Source of the DNA: Collimonas sp. OK607
Lineage (GTDB): Bacteria > Pseudomonadota > Gammaproteobacteria > Burkholderiales > Burkholderiaceae_D
Direction: 5' to 3'
DNA: 53,432 nt
NCBI RefSeq assembly: GCF_900111995.1
Contig: NZ_FOKF01000032.1
Span: 1-53,432, forward strand
A model generated the notes under the pieces. It was not told the origin of the DNA and did no database searches. It saw only the letters and a list, made by a program, of their open reading frames with translations. Of this stretch, positions 35,712 to 45,181 are shown piece by piece (the first letter of the stretch is position 1; each line of letters opens with the position of its first letter). A program made the position numbers and the translations under genes.

Positions 35712-36315
35712 CGCTATCTCCTTGATGAATCGTTGTTATAAGTTTCTGTCAGGAAATATACATCAGGGTGATGATACGTATGGGATTTTGATGCTTCAAA
35801 ATCAAAATACAACGTGATAGCGCGAAATTGACGGAGATAGCTCGATGGGGAACAAAGGATACGGCGTTTGATTGCGAAAATGGCATGAGCGGAAAATGCC
35901 TTGGCATTGTCCCTGCCTCGGATTGCAGCCCTTTTTTATGTTGATTGGGGGGCGTTTTGTGAGGTAACATGCGCACCAGTTTGAGCTCTGATGCGGACTT
36001 GCGGGCAGAGAGCGGCAGGTTCAATCCGCAGCCGGCATCAGGTTTCATAAGGCCCTCCATCATGAGGGCCTTTTTATTTTGCCTCGCAAATATTGCCATT
36101 TCCGCAAAATTCACGTTGTTGCTTGCAAACTCTTCTGTATGTGCCGCTGACTTTGATCGGCGCATGTCGATATACAACAACTTGGACTACGCAACTTGGA
36201 CTGCGCAACATGGACTTCACAAGGCGCTCAAGCTTAAGAATATTTTTGGATCGACGGGTTTGTATTTTTTTGTATTTTTGTATGGTTGTATGGTTAATAA
36301 CGGCAGGATACGCAA
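35712..36315. other. Gene-free gap holding the tRNA remnant and terminator
   Basis: Some 600 bases without a supported gene. It contains the decayed tRNA 3' end and its terminator (36014-36076), the divergent upstream regions of the binding-protein gene and the symporter gene, and otherwise nothing recognised. Confidence 0.55.
36014..36076 (+). repeat. Decayed tRNA-Thr 3' end with terminator
   Basis: GGCAGGTTCAATCCGCAGCC followed by GGCATCA (36014-36040) aligns with the T-arm and acceptor end of tRNA-Thr (27215-27243: GGCGGGTTCAAGTCCTGCAG then CCAGCACCA) with two single-base deletions and four substitutions. The deletions break the T-stem, and no matching 5' half is seen, so it is a remnant, not a working tRNA. 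It is followed, as at the intact gene, by a terminator: AGGCCCTC/GAGGGCCT (36050-36057 with 36063-36070) and a T-rich tail. Confidence 0.6.
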
Positions 36316-37581
36316 ATGAGAAAAATTAAGGCAACGACTTGGATTCTGGTCGGCATGGTTCTGGGGATAGTGGTCGGTTATATTTGCCACAATCTCGCAC
36401 CGGACGAAGCGGCAGCAAAGGAAATCGCCGCTTACTTCTCCATCATCACCGATGTGTTTTTGCGCTTGATCAAGATGATCATCGCGCCTTTGGTGTTCGG
36501 CACGCTGGTATCCGGGATTGCCGGCATGAAGGACAGCAGTTCGGTGGGCCGCATCGGCATCCGGGCCCTGGGCTGGTTTGTCATCGCTTCCTTGCTGTCT
36601 TTGGCATTGGGCATGTTGTTTGTCAACGTGCTCCAGGTTGGCCATGCGCTCAACCTGCCGCTGCCGGCGCTGGGTGCTGACACCAAGCTGAATACCAGCG
36701 GCTTCAATCTGAAAGACTTTATCTCGCACGTGTTCCCGAGCAGTTTCGTCGACGCCATGGCGAAAAACGAAATTTTGCAGATCCTCGTGTTCTCGCTGTT
36801 TTTCGGCTTCGGCCTGGCTTCTGTCAAAGGTGAATCGGCAAAAGTAGTGACTGCTGCCATCGACGGCCTGGTGCACGTCATGTTGAAAGTCACCGACTAT
36901 GTGATGCGCTTTGCTCCGCTAGGTGTGTTTGCCTCGATCGCTGCTGTGATTACGGTGCAGGGTTTTGGCGTGCTGGCGACGTATGCCAAGTTCCTTGGCG
37001 GTTTCTATGCCGGGCTGGCCACGCTGTGGGCGTTGTTGATCGCGATCGGCTATATATTCCTGCGCGATTCGATCTTCACCTTGCTGCGCTTGTTGAAAGA
37101 GCCGATCATGCTGGCATTTTCCACCGCCAGCAGCGAAGCCGCTTATCCGAAGACGATGGAGCAGCTGGAAAAATTCGGCGTCAATAACAAGATAACCGGC
37201 TTTGTACTGCCGCTCGGTTATTCATTCAACCTCGACGGTTCGATGATGTACCAGGCATTCGCCGCCTTGTTCGTGGCACAGGCTTACAACATTGAAATGT
37301 CGTTTGCCCAGCAACTCACCATGTTGCTGGTGTTGATGGTCAGCAGCAAGGGCATGGCTGGGGTGCCGCGCGGTTCGCTGGTGGTGGTTGCCGCTATCCT
37401 GCCGATGTTCCACTTGCCGGAAGCCGGCATCCTGCTGATCATCGGCATCGATCAGTTCCTCGACATGGGGCGTACTGCCACTAATGTGATTGGCAACGGT
37501 ATTGCGACATCGGTGATTGCAAAGTGGGAGGGAGAGTTGGATGAGGACGTTGCCCGGTCAGCGCTCGAGAGCACGACCTGA
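36316..37581 (+). CDS. Dicarboxylate/amino acid:cation symporter (DctA/GltP family)
   Basis: A 421-residue inner-membrane symporter of the DAACS family, with 8 transmembrane helices and two re-entrant hairpins. Family motifs: IIAPLVFGTLVSGIAG (about 55-70), the serine-rich hairpin AFSTASSEAAYPKTME (about 268-283), and the substrate/cation site PLGYSFNLDGSMMY (about 295-308) with the cation-binding aspartate in GIDQFLDMGRTATNVIGN (about 376-393). It imports C4-dicarboxylates or glutamate/aspartate with protons or sodium; which one cannot be read from sequence. AGGA precedes the ATG. A terminator follows. Confidence 0.93.
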   Translation: MRKIKATTWILVGMVLGIVVGYICHNLAPDEAAAKEIAAYFSIITDVFLRLIKMIIAPLVFGTLVSGIAGMKDSSSVGRIGIRALGWFVIASLLSLALGMLFVNVLQVGHALNLPLPALGADTKLNTSGFNLKDFISHVFPSSFVDAMAKNEILQILVFSLFFGFGLASVKGESAKVVTAAIDGLVHVMLKVTDYVMRFAPLGVFASIAAVITVQGFGVLATYAKFLGGFYAGLATLWALLIAIGYIFLRDSIFTLLRLLKEPIMLAFSTASSEAAYPKTMEQLEKFGVNNKITGFVLPLGYSFNLDGSMMYQAFAALFVAQAYNIEMSFAQQLTMLLVLMVSSKGMAGVPRGSLVVVAAILPMFHLPEAGILLIIGIDQFLDMGRTATNVIGNGIATSVIAKWEGELDEDVARSALESTT

Positions 37582-37613
37582 GAAATAACGCTTCAGACAC
37601 AAGACTTCAGACA

Positions 37614-37637
37614 CAGCGCCGACAAGGCGCTGTTTTT
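37614..37637 (+). terminator. Terminator after the symporter gene
   Basis: A perfect 7-bp stem CAGCGCC/GGCGCTG with loop GACAA, followed by five T. Confidence 0.88.
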
Positions 37638-37734
37638 CATTCGAGAGTATGCTAATTTACTGGCATGTATTTCTCCGCAATTAATCAGAAAGTAAGCAGA
37701 AAGTAACCGGAAAATAACGGGAAAGAATCGTCTG

Positions 37735-38166
37735 ATGGAAAAACTGCGTATTACCAACGAACCAGCTGAATTGGATGTGCCATTGATTCATCGCTTTCTA
37801 TCTGTAGAGTCGGCATGGGCGCGCGGAATCCCTCTCGCCACGGTCGAAGAATCGATCCGCCACTCCCTGAATTTCGGCCTGTTTTCCGGTCCTGCGCAAG
37901 TAGCTTACGCACGCGTCGTCACCGATTACGCGACGTTCGCCTATCTGGTCGATGTCTTCGTGCTGGCCGAGCATCGCGGCAAAGGTTATAGCGCCGAGCT
38001 GATGGCTGCGGTCACGGCGCATCCCCGGTTGCAGGGACTGCGGCGGTTCATGCTGGCGACCAGCACCGCCCACGGCCTGTACGCGAAGTTCGGCTTCACA
38101 GCACCGCTCAAGCCGCAAGCGCTGATGGAGCGTTTTGCACCGGATGTGTACGCGAACGGAAGCTGA
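37735..38166 (+). CDS. GNAT family N-acetyltransferase
   Basis: A 143-residue GNAT-fold acetyltransferase. The acetyl-CoA motif A is LVDVFVLAEHRGKGYSAELMAAV (near 62-85), with the Q/RxxGxG/A pyrophosphate loop HRGKGY. The C-terminal LYAKFGFTAPLKP (near 116-128) is typical of small GNATs. The acceptor is unknown. GGGAAAG lies 9 bases before the ATG. It is followed by a PaiB-like gene, and PaiA (a GNAT) with PaiB is a known pair in Bacillus, though this protein is not clearly PaiA. Confidence 0.88.
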   Translation: MEKLRITNEPAELDVPLIHRFLSVESAWARGIPLATVEESIRHSLNFGLFSGPAQVAYARVVTDYATFAYLVDVFVLAEHRGKGYSAELMAAVTAHPRLQGLRRFMLATSTAHGLYAKFGFTAPLKPQALMERFAPDVYANGS

Positions 38167-38273
38167 TTTGTTCCACCGTACAAGCCGCAGACCTTTGCAT
38201 GGTTTATAGTCGCATAGCTGATAGTCAATTCGTCAATTCAACACTTCACACCGGCGCGCCGCACCATACCATC

Positions 38274-38915
38274 ATGTACATACCCAAACAATTTGACGAG
38301 CCGAGAATCGAAGTCCTGCACGAACTGATTCGTGCGCGGCCGCTGTCGACGCTGGTGACACTTTCCTCGGGCGGCATCAACGCCAACCACATTCCCCTGC
38401 TGTTGTCGGCGGAGGCGGGGCCTTTCGGTACTTTGCACGGGCACGTGGCGCGCGCCAATCCAGTCTGGCAGGATTTCCAGAAAGAAGTCGAAGTGCTGGC
38501 GATATTCCATGGCCCTGAAGCTTACATCACGCCCAACTGGTATGGGACCAAGGCCGACACCGGCAAGGTGGTGCCGACCTGGAATTACGCCGTCGCACAT
38601 GCCTACGGCACGTTGCGCATCATCGATGACGCCAGCTGGCTACCGGCGCATCTGGCGGCGCTTACCGCGCACAATGAAGCTGCTTTCCCGGCGCCCTGGA
38701 AGTTTTCCGACGCGCCGCATGAGTACACGGAAAAACTGATTGGCGCGCTTGTCGGCATCGAGATTGTGATTACACGCTTGTCCGGCAAGTGGAAGGTCAG
38801 CCAGAACCAGCCGGCGCAGAATCAGGCAACGGTGATTGAGGGCTTGCGTGCGCAAGGCAGCGAAGAGTCGCTGGCCATGGCTGCGCTGGTTGCAGCAGGC
38901 AAAACTAAGGATTAA
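38274..38915 (+). CDS. PaiB-like FMN-binding protein
   Basis: A 213-residue protein of the FMN-binding split-barrel PaiB family, described in Bacillus as a negative transcriptional regulator. Seen: MYIPKQFDEPR at the start, the RARPLSTLVTLSSGGINANHIPL core (about 19-40 in short motifs), GPEAYITPNWYG (about 82-93), and TWNYAVAHAYG (about 103-113), all conserved in the family. The ATG at 38274 is chosen as the family start; the upstream-open frame to 38199 is unsupported. DNA binding by this protein is not evident from the sequence; a flavin-dependent role is possible. Confidence 0.88.
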   Translation: MYIPKQFDEPRIEVLHELIRARPLSTLVTLSSGGINANHIPLLLSAEAGPFGTLHGHVARANPVWQDFQKEVEVLAIFHGPEAYITPNWYGTKADTGKVVPTWNYAVAHAYGTLRIIDDASWLPAHLAALTAHNEAAFPAPWKFSDAPHEYTEKLIGALVGIEIVITRLSGKWKVSQNQPAQNQATVIEGLRAQGSEESLAMAALVAAGKTKD

Positions 38916-38974
38916 GCCACACCGCCAGCGCCGCAATGGCAAAACAATCCAGTCATGTTCATGACGGTGGCGGA

Positions 38975-39955
38975 TTAGCTGCCAAGTGTACTGGCACGCT
39001 GGACCAGCTCCGCTGGCAACACCACCTGGGGTTGTGCCGGAGTATCTTCCAGCAATAACTTGATACCCATCCGGCCCATGGCTTCTTTGTCTACCGCCAG
39101 CGTGGTAAGCGGCGGGGTGGAGCTGGTGGCGGCATCGATATTGTCGAAGCCGACAATCGCAATATCTTCAGGAATTCTCAGGCCGCGCGCCTGGCAAACA
39201 TTCATGACAGCTAGTGCGGTGACATCGTTATAGCAAAACACGGCATCGGGCGGCGTGTCGGATTGCAGCAAGCGCTGCATCGCGGCGGCCGCATGCAGAT
39301 GGAGTTCCGGGTCTGCCGGCAGCGTGATCTCCAGACGCGGGTCGAACAAGCGGCCTGCTTCGAATAGCGCCTGCCGGTAACCTAGTGCGCGTTGCGAAAC
39401 GCTGTAGTGAGACAACGGCCCGCTGATGAAGGCCAGTCGTTGGCGGCCGAGTTCTATCAGATGGCGGGTAGCGGCCAGTGCGCCGCCCAGATTGTCTGAA
39501 ATGACCGAGCGGAAGCCTGGCGCACACAAATCGATCAATACCACCGGCTTGCCGGTCCGGGTCAGTAATTCCAGTACTTCCGGTTCCATGAATCCGGCTA
39601 CTGCCAACGCGTCTGGTTCATGCAGGCGGATCTGTTCCATTACATTGTCGGCGGGGCCGATGGACAGCACGGTTGGTACGATGCCGCGTTCGCGGCAGGC
39701 GCTTTCCACGCCATGTAACACATGCGAGAAAAACGGGCTGGCGACGAAATTGCTGTACTGGCGATGTAGCAGGAAGGTCAGGCGCCGGATTCTTCCGTGG
39801 CGCAGATTGGATTCGTTGTAACCGAGTTGGGCCGCAATTTTCTGTACATGCAGGCGTGTTTCTTCGGTCAAGCCAGGCTGCTTTTTCAGGGCGCGCGATA
39901 CGGTGCCGATGGATACTTTTGCTACCGCTGCGATATCCCGAATTGTTGGTCTCAT
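38975..39955 (-). CDS. LacI family transcriptional regulator
   Basis: A 326-residue repressor. The LacI-type helix-turn-helix and hinge are at 1-60 (MRPTIRDIAAVAKVSIGTVSRAL...). A periplasmic-binding-protein-like ligand domain follows (about 60-326), with the CYNDVTALAVMNVCQARGLRIPEDIAIVGFDNI signature spread over about 245-275. The ATG at 39955 is preceded by GGGAGGG; the frame opens further to 40093 with no similarity. Its ligand (normally a sugar or nucleoside) and target genes are not evident, as no sugar genes adjoin. Confidence 0.92.
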   Translation of the reverse strand: MRPTIRDIAAVAKVSIGTVSRALKKQPGLTEETRLHVQKIAAQLGYNESNLRHGRIRRLTFLLHRQYSNFVASPFFSHVLHGVESACRERGIVPTVLSIGPADNVMEQIRLHEPDALAVAGFMEPEVLELLTRTGKPVVLIDLCAPGFRSVISDNLGGALAATRHLIELGRQRLAFISGPLSHYSVSQRALGYRQALFEAGRLFDPRLEITLPADPELHLHAAAAMQRLLQSDTPPDAVFCYNDVTALAVMNVCQARGLRIPEDIAIVGFDNIDAATSSTPPLTTLAVDKEAMGRMGIKLLLEDTPAQPQVVLPAELVQRASTLGS

Positions 39956-40280
39956 GATTCCCTCCCACGGGTTGACGCATGCATTTTCCTGAGTTGGCGC
40001 CACTGCTTCCCAGGATTGTTTTGATTCGGTAGCACTGTATAGTAAAAAAAATAAATTTACAATTCGCCTCGCAGATAAAATCTCGTAACACATTGTTATA
40101 TAAGAATTTATTCTATATTTATTACATTCACCGTTTTAATAAACATACTAAATCCCTATTTGTCGACAAGACCGGAATATCGATTTTCCGAGTAATAATA
40201 TTGCAAACAAGAATGGCGGACGACCGTTTCCGGTCATCCGCCATTTTCATGGTCAGCTATTCGGCCCTAGTGCCGGATCT
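39956..40280. other. AT-rich gap with terminator
   Basis: The gap between the LacI gene start and the 3' end of the S9 peptidase gene. It is AT-rich around 40030-40200, as expected for a promoter region, and holds the peptidase terminator. No gene seen. Confidence 0.5.
40212..40245 (-). terminator. Terminator after the S9 peptidase gene
   Basis: The stem AATGGCGGA-GACCG pairs with CGGTC-TCCGCCATT (40212-40226 with 40231-40245) with one mismatch in the middle and a 4-base loop. On the minus strand it is followed by CTTGTTT. Confidence 0.75.
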
Positions 40281-42179
40281 TTATTGCGGCTTCAGGTGCT
40301 TAGCTAAAAATCCTTCCATCGCGGTATAAAATTCAAAGCGATTTTCCTCGTTGTGAAAACCGTGGCCTTCGTTATCCTTCACCATGTATTCGACCGGCAC
40401 GCCACGCTTGCGCAGGCTTTCGACGATCTGGTCGGATTCAGCCTTGTTGACGCGCGGATCGTTGGCGCCTTGTGCAACGAACAACGGGGTCTTGATGCGG
40501 TCGGTGTGCAAGGCCGGCGAGACTGCCGTCAGCAACTCTTTGTCCTTGACCGGATCGCCGACCATTTCATACATCTGGTCGAGGAACGGTTTCCAGTACG
40601 GCGGGATGGTTTTCATGAAGGTGAACATATTGGAAACACCGACATAGTCGACCGCCGCCGCGTACAGATCCGGCGTGAAAGTGACTCCGGCCAGCGTCGC
40701 ATAACCGCCATACGAACCGCCGTAGATCGCTACCCGCTTTGGATCGGCGATGCCTTGTTGAACCAGCCATTGCACGGCATCGGTGATGTCGTCCTGCATG
40801 GTCTTGCCCCATTGCTTGAACGACGCTTCCCAGAACTCGCGGCCGTAGCCGGTCGAACCGCGGTAGTTCATCTGCAGCACGGCGTAGCCGCGGTTTGCCA
40901 ATAGTTGCACTTCCGGGTTGTAGCCCCACACATCGCGCACCCACGGGCCGCCATGCGGATTGATGATCACCGGCAGGTTTTCAGGATCTTTACCGAGAGG
41001 CAGCGTCAGATAGCCGTTGATGAGCAAGCCGTCGCGCGCCTTGTATTGCACCGGCTTCATCACCGCCATATCGTGTTCGGCGATGGCCGGATTTATATCG
41101 GCCAGCTTGGTCAGTGCGCCAGTCTTGCTGTCGAACAGGTAGCGGCTGCCTTGGGTACGGTCATTGTAGGCCGCCACTATCCACTTCGATTCGTCCTTGG
41201 TGTGCGACTGCGTGATGACTTCATAGCCAGGCAGCTTTTCTTGCAAGGTTTTGTGCAAGGCTTCGCTTTGCGGATCGAGGAATTTGTATTGGGTTTTCCA
41301 GGTGGTGTAGCTGATATCGGTCAACACCTTGCGTTTCTTCGAGTAGGAAAGTCCGTCGACGTCGACTTCATGATTTTCGTACAGCACCTGTTCTTCCTTG
41401 GCCGTTTCCGGATCGAGGATGACGATAGCCTGCTTGTCGCGGCCGAGGTTGGACGATGCGTAGAGTTTCTTGTTGTCGAAGGTGAAGAACAACGGGCTGA
41501 CCGAATCCTTGAAGGAAGTCGTCAGCACGGTTTTGAACGGTTCGCTTTCCGTAGCGCGATACAACAGGCTGGTGTTGACGCCGTCGGAAGTGGTCGCGGC
41601 GCGTACTTTGCCATCGTGATCGGTAATCCATGACTGGATGGTGCCAGGGTTTTGCGCTATCAGTTTTTCGGCGCCGGTCCTGACGTTGACACGATAAACA
41701 TCGAACACTTCTGCGTCGCGTTTGTTGTGGCTGACCAGTATTTCTTCTTTGTTATCCTCCAGGTCATCGACAATCTGGGCTCGCACCTTTGGATACGGCG
41801 TCAAGTCTTTGAGACCCTTGCCGTCGCGGCCTACCGATACCACATGGAAATTTTCATCGCCGCCGAAATCCTTGGCAAACAGGAGGTGGTCGTCGCCTTT
41901 CCAGAAATAACCGCTGATGTCGCGTGCTTTCTCCGAGGTGATGCGCTGCGGCGCTGCATCAGAATCGACGGTTTTGACGAAGATGTTCATGCGTCCTTCC
42001 CAAGGCTGCATGAAGCTGATGTATTTACCGTTGGGGGAAATCTGGAATCCGCTTTGCTCGGGATTGCGGAAGAAGTCGCGCACTGAATACTGCTTTTGCT
42101 GGCTTGCCGCCAGTGCATCCCCGCCAAGTATGGAAAAACTGAAACATGTTGCGGTAACCACTTGATAAATCGAACGCAT
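40281..42179 (-). CDS. S9 family peptidase (prolyl oligopeptidase type)
   Basis: A 632-residue exported serine peptidase. The signal peptide is at about 1-24. An N-terminal beta-propeller (about 35-370) gates access, and an alpha/beta-hydrolase domain (about 380-632) holds the catalytic triad: serine in GGSYGGY (near 489), aspartate in GANDPRV (near 573), histidine in NEGHGF (near 605). The start is the ATG at 42179 after GGAGG; the codon at 42182 is TTG. It acts on short peptides, probably in the periplasm. Monocistronic with its own terminator. Confidence 0.93.
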   Translation of the reverse strand: MRSIYQVVTATCFSFSILGGDALAASQQKQYSVRDFFRNPEQSGFQISPNGKYISFMQPWEGRMNIFVKTVDSDAAPQRITSEKARDISGYFWKGDDHLLFAKDFGGDENFHVVSVGRDGKGLKDLTPYPKVRAQIVDDLEDNKEEILVSHNKRDAEVFDVYRVNVRTGAEKLIAQNPGTIQSWITDHDGKVRAATTSDGVNTSLLYRATESEPFKTVLTTSFKDSVSPLFFTFDNKKLYASSNLGRDKQAIVILDPETAKEEQVLYENHEVDVDGLSYSKKRKVLTDISYTTWKTQYKFLDPQSEALHKTLQEKLPGYEVITQSHTKDESKWIVAAYNDRTQGSRYLFDSKTGALTKLADINPAIAEHDMAVMKPVQYKARDGLLINGYLTLPLGKDPENLPVIINPHGGPWVRDVWGYNPEVQLLANRGYAVLQMNYRGSTGYGREFWEASFKQWGKTMQDDITDAVQWLVQQGIADPKRVAIYGGSYGGYATLAGVTFTPDLYAAAVDYVGVSNMFTFMKTIPPYWKPFLDQMYEMVGDPVKDKELLTAVSPALHTDRIKTPLFVAQGANDPRVNKAESDQIVESLRKRGVPVEYMVKDNEGHGFHNEENRFEFYTAMEGFLAKHLKPQ

Positions 42180-42402
42180 CAAAAACCTCCAAAAATACTT
42201 CGGTCGTGGGTGTAGTCGTGTTGTTTTCGAGCCGGTTCTATTGAATTTCCATTATATGGATAAATTGGAAATGACTCTCGATCAGTCAGCATCTGAAGCA
42301 TATGCCTAGGACATATCGACATGCGAAATCGTTCGTTAGCAATCGCGGGGAGCTGTGTGAAGATCGTGTTCTATTGTCAGCACCTCATCCACGGAGAAAT
42401 AA

Positions 42403-43206
42403 ATGCGTCGCCTCATCCTCAAGACATTGCCGCTACTGTTGCTGGCGGCCAGCGTCACTGTTACCCATGCGCAGGACAAGACCCGGATCAAGGTGGGCGT
42501 CTCGGTCGGCAATGCCGAGCAGACTTTTGAAGTGGTAAAGAAAGTGGCGGCGCGCGAGGGCCTGGATATCCAGATCATCACCTTCAGCGATTACCTGCAG
42601 CCGAATGAAGCGTTGGCTGCCGGCGATCTGGATGCCAATGCTTTCCAGCATAAACCTTTCCTCGATAGCCAGATCAAAGCCAGGGGTTACAAGATCGTGC
42701 CGGTGGCCTTGACCATCACGGCGCCGCTGGGAATCTATTCGAAGAAATACAAGAACGTCGATCAGTTGCCGCAAGGCGCCAGCATAGGCATCCAGAACGA
42801 TCCATCCAACGGCAATCGCGCTTTGCTGTTGTTGCAGAAAGCCGGGTTGATCAAATTGAAGGCGGGGGTTGGCGAGAACGGTATTAATGCGACGCCGCTG
42901 GATGTGATATCGAATCCAAAGAAACTGAAACTGGTGGAACTGGATGCCGCGCAATTGCCGCGCTCGCTGGATGATCTGGCGGCGGCGTCGGTGAATAACG
43001 ATTACGCGGTGAAAGCGGGTTTGTCATTACAGCGCGATGCAATTGCGGTTGAGGATGCCAAAGGACCCTATGCCAATCTGATTGCTACGCGAGCGGAAGA
43101 CAAAGACAAGCCCTGGGTGAGGAAACTGGTCAAAGCCTACCAGTCGGAGCAGGTGCGGCAGTTTATCGAAGCGGAATTCAAGGGCTCCCTGATTCCCGCA
43201 TTCTGA
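42403..43206 (+). CDS. MetQ/NlpA-family ABC substrate-binding protein
   Basis: A 267-residue binding protein of the NlpA (methionine-type) family. The signal peptide is MRRLILKTLPLLLLAASVTVTHAQ. The mature part has TRIKVGVSVGNAEQTFE, the family segment ANAFQHKPFLDSQIKARGY (about 78-96) and the ligand loop GASIGIQNDPSNGNRALLLLQ (about 124-144 in short motifs). No cysteine occurs at the signal cleavage site, so unlike most MetQ proteins it is probably soluble periplasmic. The metN and metI genes are absent here, so the ligand (methionine or another small molecule) is uncertain. GGAG precedes the ATG. Confidence 0.88.
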   Translation: MRRLILKTLPLLLLAASVTVTHAQDKTRIKVGVSVGNAEQTFEVVKKVAAREGLDIQIITFSDYLQPNEALAAGDLDANAFQHKPFLDSQIKARGYKIVPVALTITAPLGIYSKKYKNVDQLPQGASIGIQNDPSNGNRALLLLQKAGLIKLKAGVGENGINATPLDVISNPKKLKLVELDAAQLPRSLDDLAAASVNNDYAVKAGLSLQRDAIAVEDAKGPYANLIATRAEDKDKPWVRKLVKAYQSEQVRQFIEAEFKGSLIPAF

Positions 43207-43218
43207 TCCGCACTCTCC

Positions 43219-44022
43219 TCAATTATCGAACAGGCGGCCCAGCTCGACACCTGGCTGTGGCGCGCGCATGAATGCTTCGCCCACCAGGAATGCGTTGACG
43301 TTGGCGTCGCGCATGAGTTTGACATCGTCCCGGGTGTGAATCCCGGACTCAGTCACGACCAGCTTGTCCGCCGGTATCTGCGGCAGCAAGTCCAGCGTGT
43401 TTTGCAGTGAAGTGTCGAAAGTACGCAGGTTACGGTTGTTGATGCCGAGCAGGGCGGTTTTCAGTTTTAGCGCCGCTTGCAGTTCTTCCGCATTGTGCAC
43501 CTCCACCAGCACGCTCATGCCCAGCTCATGGGCAACAGCCTCCATTTCCGCCATCAAGCCATGATCCAGGGCGGCGACGATCAGCAAGATAGCATCGGCG
43601 CCCCATGAGCGGGCTTGATAGACCTGATACGGATCGATCATGAAATCTTTGCGCAGGACAGGCAGCGCGCACGCGGCGCGCGCTTGTTGCAGGTATTCGG
43701 GGGCGCCCTGGAAAAACTGGATATCGGTAAGCACCGACAAGCAAGCCGCGCCGTGCGCTGCGTAGTCGACGGCAATCTCGGCTGGGCGGAAATCTGCCCG
43801 AATCACGCCTTTGGACGGCGACGCTTTCTTTACTTCGGCAATCACGCCGGCATGGCCTGCTGCAATTTTTTCCCGCAGGGCTGCTTCGTAAGCGCGCAAA
43901 CCAGCGCGTGCTTCTGCATCGGACTCGACGTCACGGCGCAGGCTGGCGAAGTCTTGCTGTTTTTTTGCCGCGGCAACTTCATCCGCTTTGACGGCGAGGA
44001 TCTTATTCAAAATATCTGACAT
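43219..44022 (-). CDS. trpC: Indole-3-glycerol phosphate synthase
   Basis: A 267-residue (beta/alpha)8 enzyme that closes the indole ring in tryptophan synthesis. Typical motifs: [19 protein letters not shown] (about 60-78; the catalytic lysine is in KKASPSKG), [25 protein letters not shown] (about 192-203) and [12 protein letters not shown] (about 222-233). It is a separate TrpC, not fused to TrpF. Last gene of trpGDC, 36 bases after trpD. It ends 12 bases from the convergent MetQ-like gene. Confidence 0.96.
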   Translation of the reverse strand: MSDILNKILAVKADEVAAAKKQQDFASLRRDVESDAEARAGLRAYEAALREKIAAGHAGVIAEVKKASPSKGVIRADFRPAEIAVDYAAHGAACLSVLTDIQFFQGAPEYLQQARAACALPVLRKDFMIDPYQVYQARSWGADAILLIVAALDHGLMAEMEAVAHELGMSVLVEVHNAEELQAALKLKTALLGINNRNLRTFDTSLQNTLDLLPQIPADKLVVTESGIHTRDDVKLMRDANVNAFLVGEAFMRAPQPGVELGRLFDN

Positions 44023-44058
44023 GGCACTTATCCTTTACTGCGTTTTCTCTAACCGCGG

Positions 44059-45102
44059 TTATGATCGGCCGGCGGCGGTGATGGCTTGCGTGGCTTGCAC
44101 GAATTGATCGAGTTTGGCTTTCGCCGCACCCGAAGCGAGAACAGCGCGCGCCTTATCCAATCCATCGGCAATCGAACTGGCGACACCGGCCGCGTATAAC
44201 GCTGCGCCGGCGTTGATGGCGACGATATCGCGCGCCGGGCCAGGCTGGTCTTCCAGTGCTTCCAACACCCTTTGTTTCGATTCTGTCGAATTGGATACTT
44301 TCAGATTGCGGCTGGCAATCATTTGCATGCCAAAGTCTTCAGGATGGATTTCGTATTCGCGAATTTCACCGTTCACCAGCTCGCCCACCATGGTGCCGGC
44401 GCCCAGCGAGACTTCATCCATATTGTCGCGGCCCCACACCACGATGGCATGTTGCGCGCCCAGGCGTTGCAGCACGCGCACTTGGATCCCGACCAGGTCG
44501 GGGTGGAACACGCCCATCAGGATATTCGGCGCGCCGGCCGGATTGGTCAAAGGCCCGAGGATATTGAAAATGGTACGCACACCCAATTCTTTGCGCACCG
44601 GTGCGGCATGTTTCATCGCCGCGTGGTGATTCGGCGCGAACATGAAACCGATGCCGGTCTGCTCTATCGATTCTGCCACCTGGGCCGGCGTCAGGTTGAT
44701 ATTGGCGCCGAACGATTCCAGCACATCGGCGCTGCCGGACGATGACGATACGCTACGGCCGCCATGCTTGGCCACACGGGCGCCGGCTGCGGCAGCGACA
44801 AACATCGAGGCGGTTGAAATATTGAAGGTTTGCGCACCATCGCCGCCGGTGCCGACGATATCGACCAGGTTGGCGGTGTCGCGGCAGGGCACGGGCGTGG
44901 CGAATTCGCGCATGACTTGCGCCGCTGCGGCGATCTCGCCGATGGTTTCTTTTTTGACGCGCAGGCCCATGGTCAGCGCCGCAATCATGAGCGGCGACAT
45001 TTCACCCTTCATGATGCGACGGAACAGCGACAGCATTTCATCGTGAAAGATTTCACGATGCTCGATACAGCGCAACAGAGCTTCTTGATCGGAGATTGAC
45101 AT
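44059..45102 (-). CDS. trpD: Anthranilate phosphoribosyltransferase
   Basis: A 347-residue homodimeric enzyme that transfers phosphoribose from PRPP to anthranilate. The signature [18 protein letters not shown] (about 82-99) is the PRPP loop, followed by [18 protein letters not shown] (about 111-128) and metal-binding aspartate/glutamate in GRDNMDEVS. Length is normal. It follows trpG after 79 bases that contain a strong hairpin. Confidence 0.96.
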   Translation of the reverse strand: MSISDQEALLRCIEHREIFHDEMLSLFRRIMKGEMSPLMIAALTMGLRVKKETIGEIAAAAQVMREFATPVPCRDTANLVDIVGTGGDGAQTFNISTASMFVAAAAGARVAKHGGRSVSSSSGSADVLESFGANINLTPAQVAESIEQTGIGFMFAPNHHAAMKHAAPVRKELGVRTIFNILGPLTNPAGAPNILMGVFHPDLVGIQVRVLQRLGAQHAIVVWGRDNMDEVSLGAGTMVGELVNGEIREYEIHPEDFGMQMIASRNLKVSNSTESKQRVLEALEDQPGPARDIVAINAGAALYAAGVASSIADGLDKARAVLASGAAKAKLDQFVQATQAITAAGRS

Positions 45103-45143
45103 GGCTTCCTTGCTACGAAATACGATTTACGAATTAGAGCGGC

Positions 45144-45169
45144 GACACCGGTTCAGTTACCGGTGCGCC
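45144..45169. other. Stem-loop between trpG and trpD
   Basis: A perfect 7-bp stem CACCGGT/ACCGGTG (45146-45152 with 45159-45165) with loop TCAGTT. It is extended by further pairing of GGCG with CGCC (one bulged A). No T run follows on either strand, so it is unlikely to be a simple terminator; an mRNA processing or stability element is possible. Confidence 0.5.
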
Positions 45170-45181
45170 GGCGCTAAAGGC

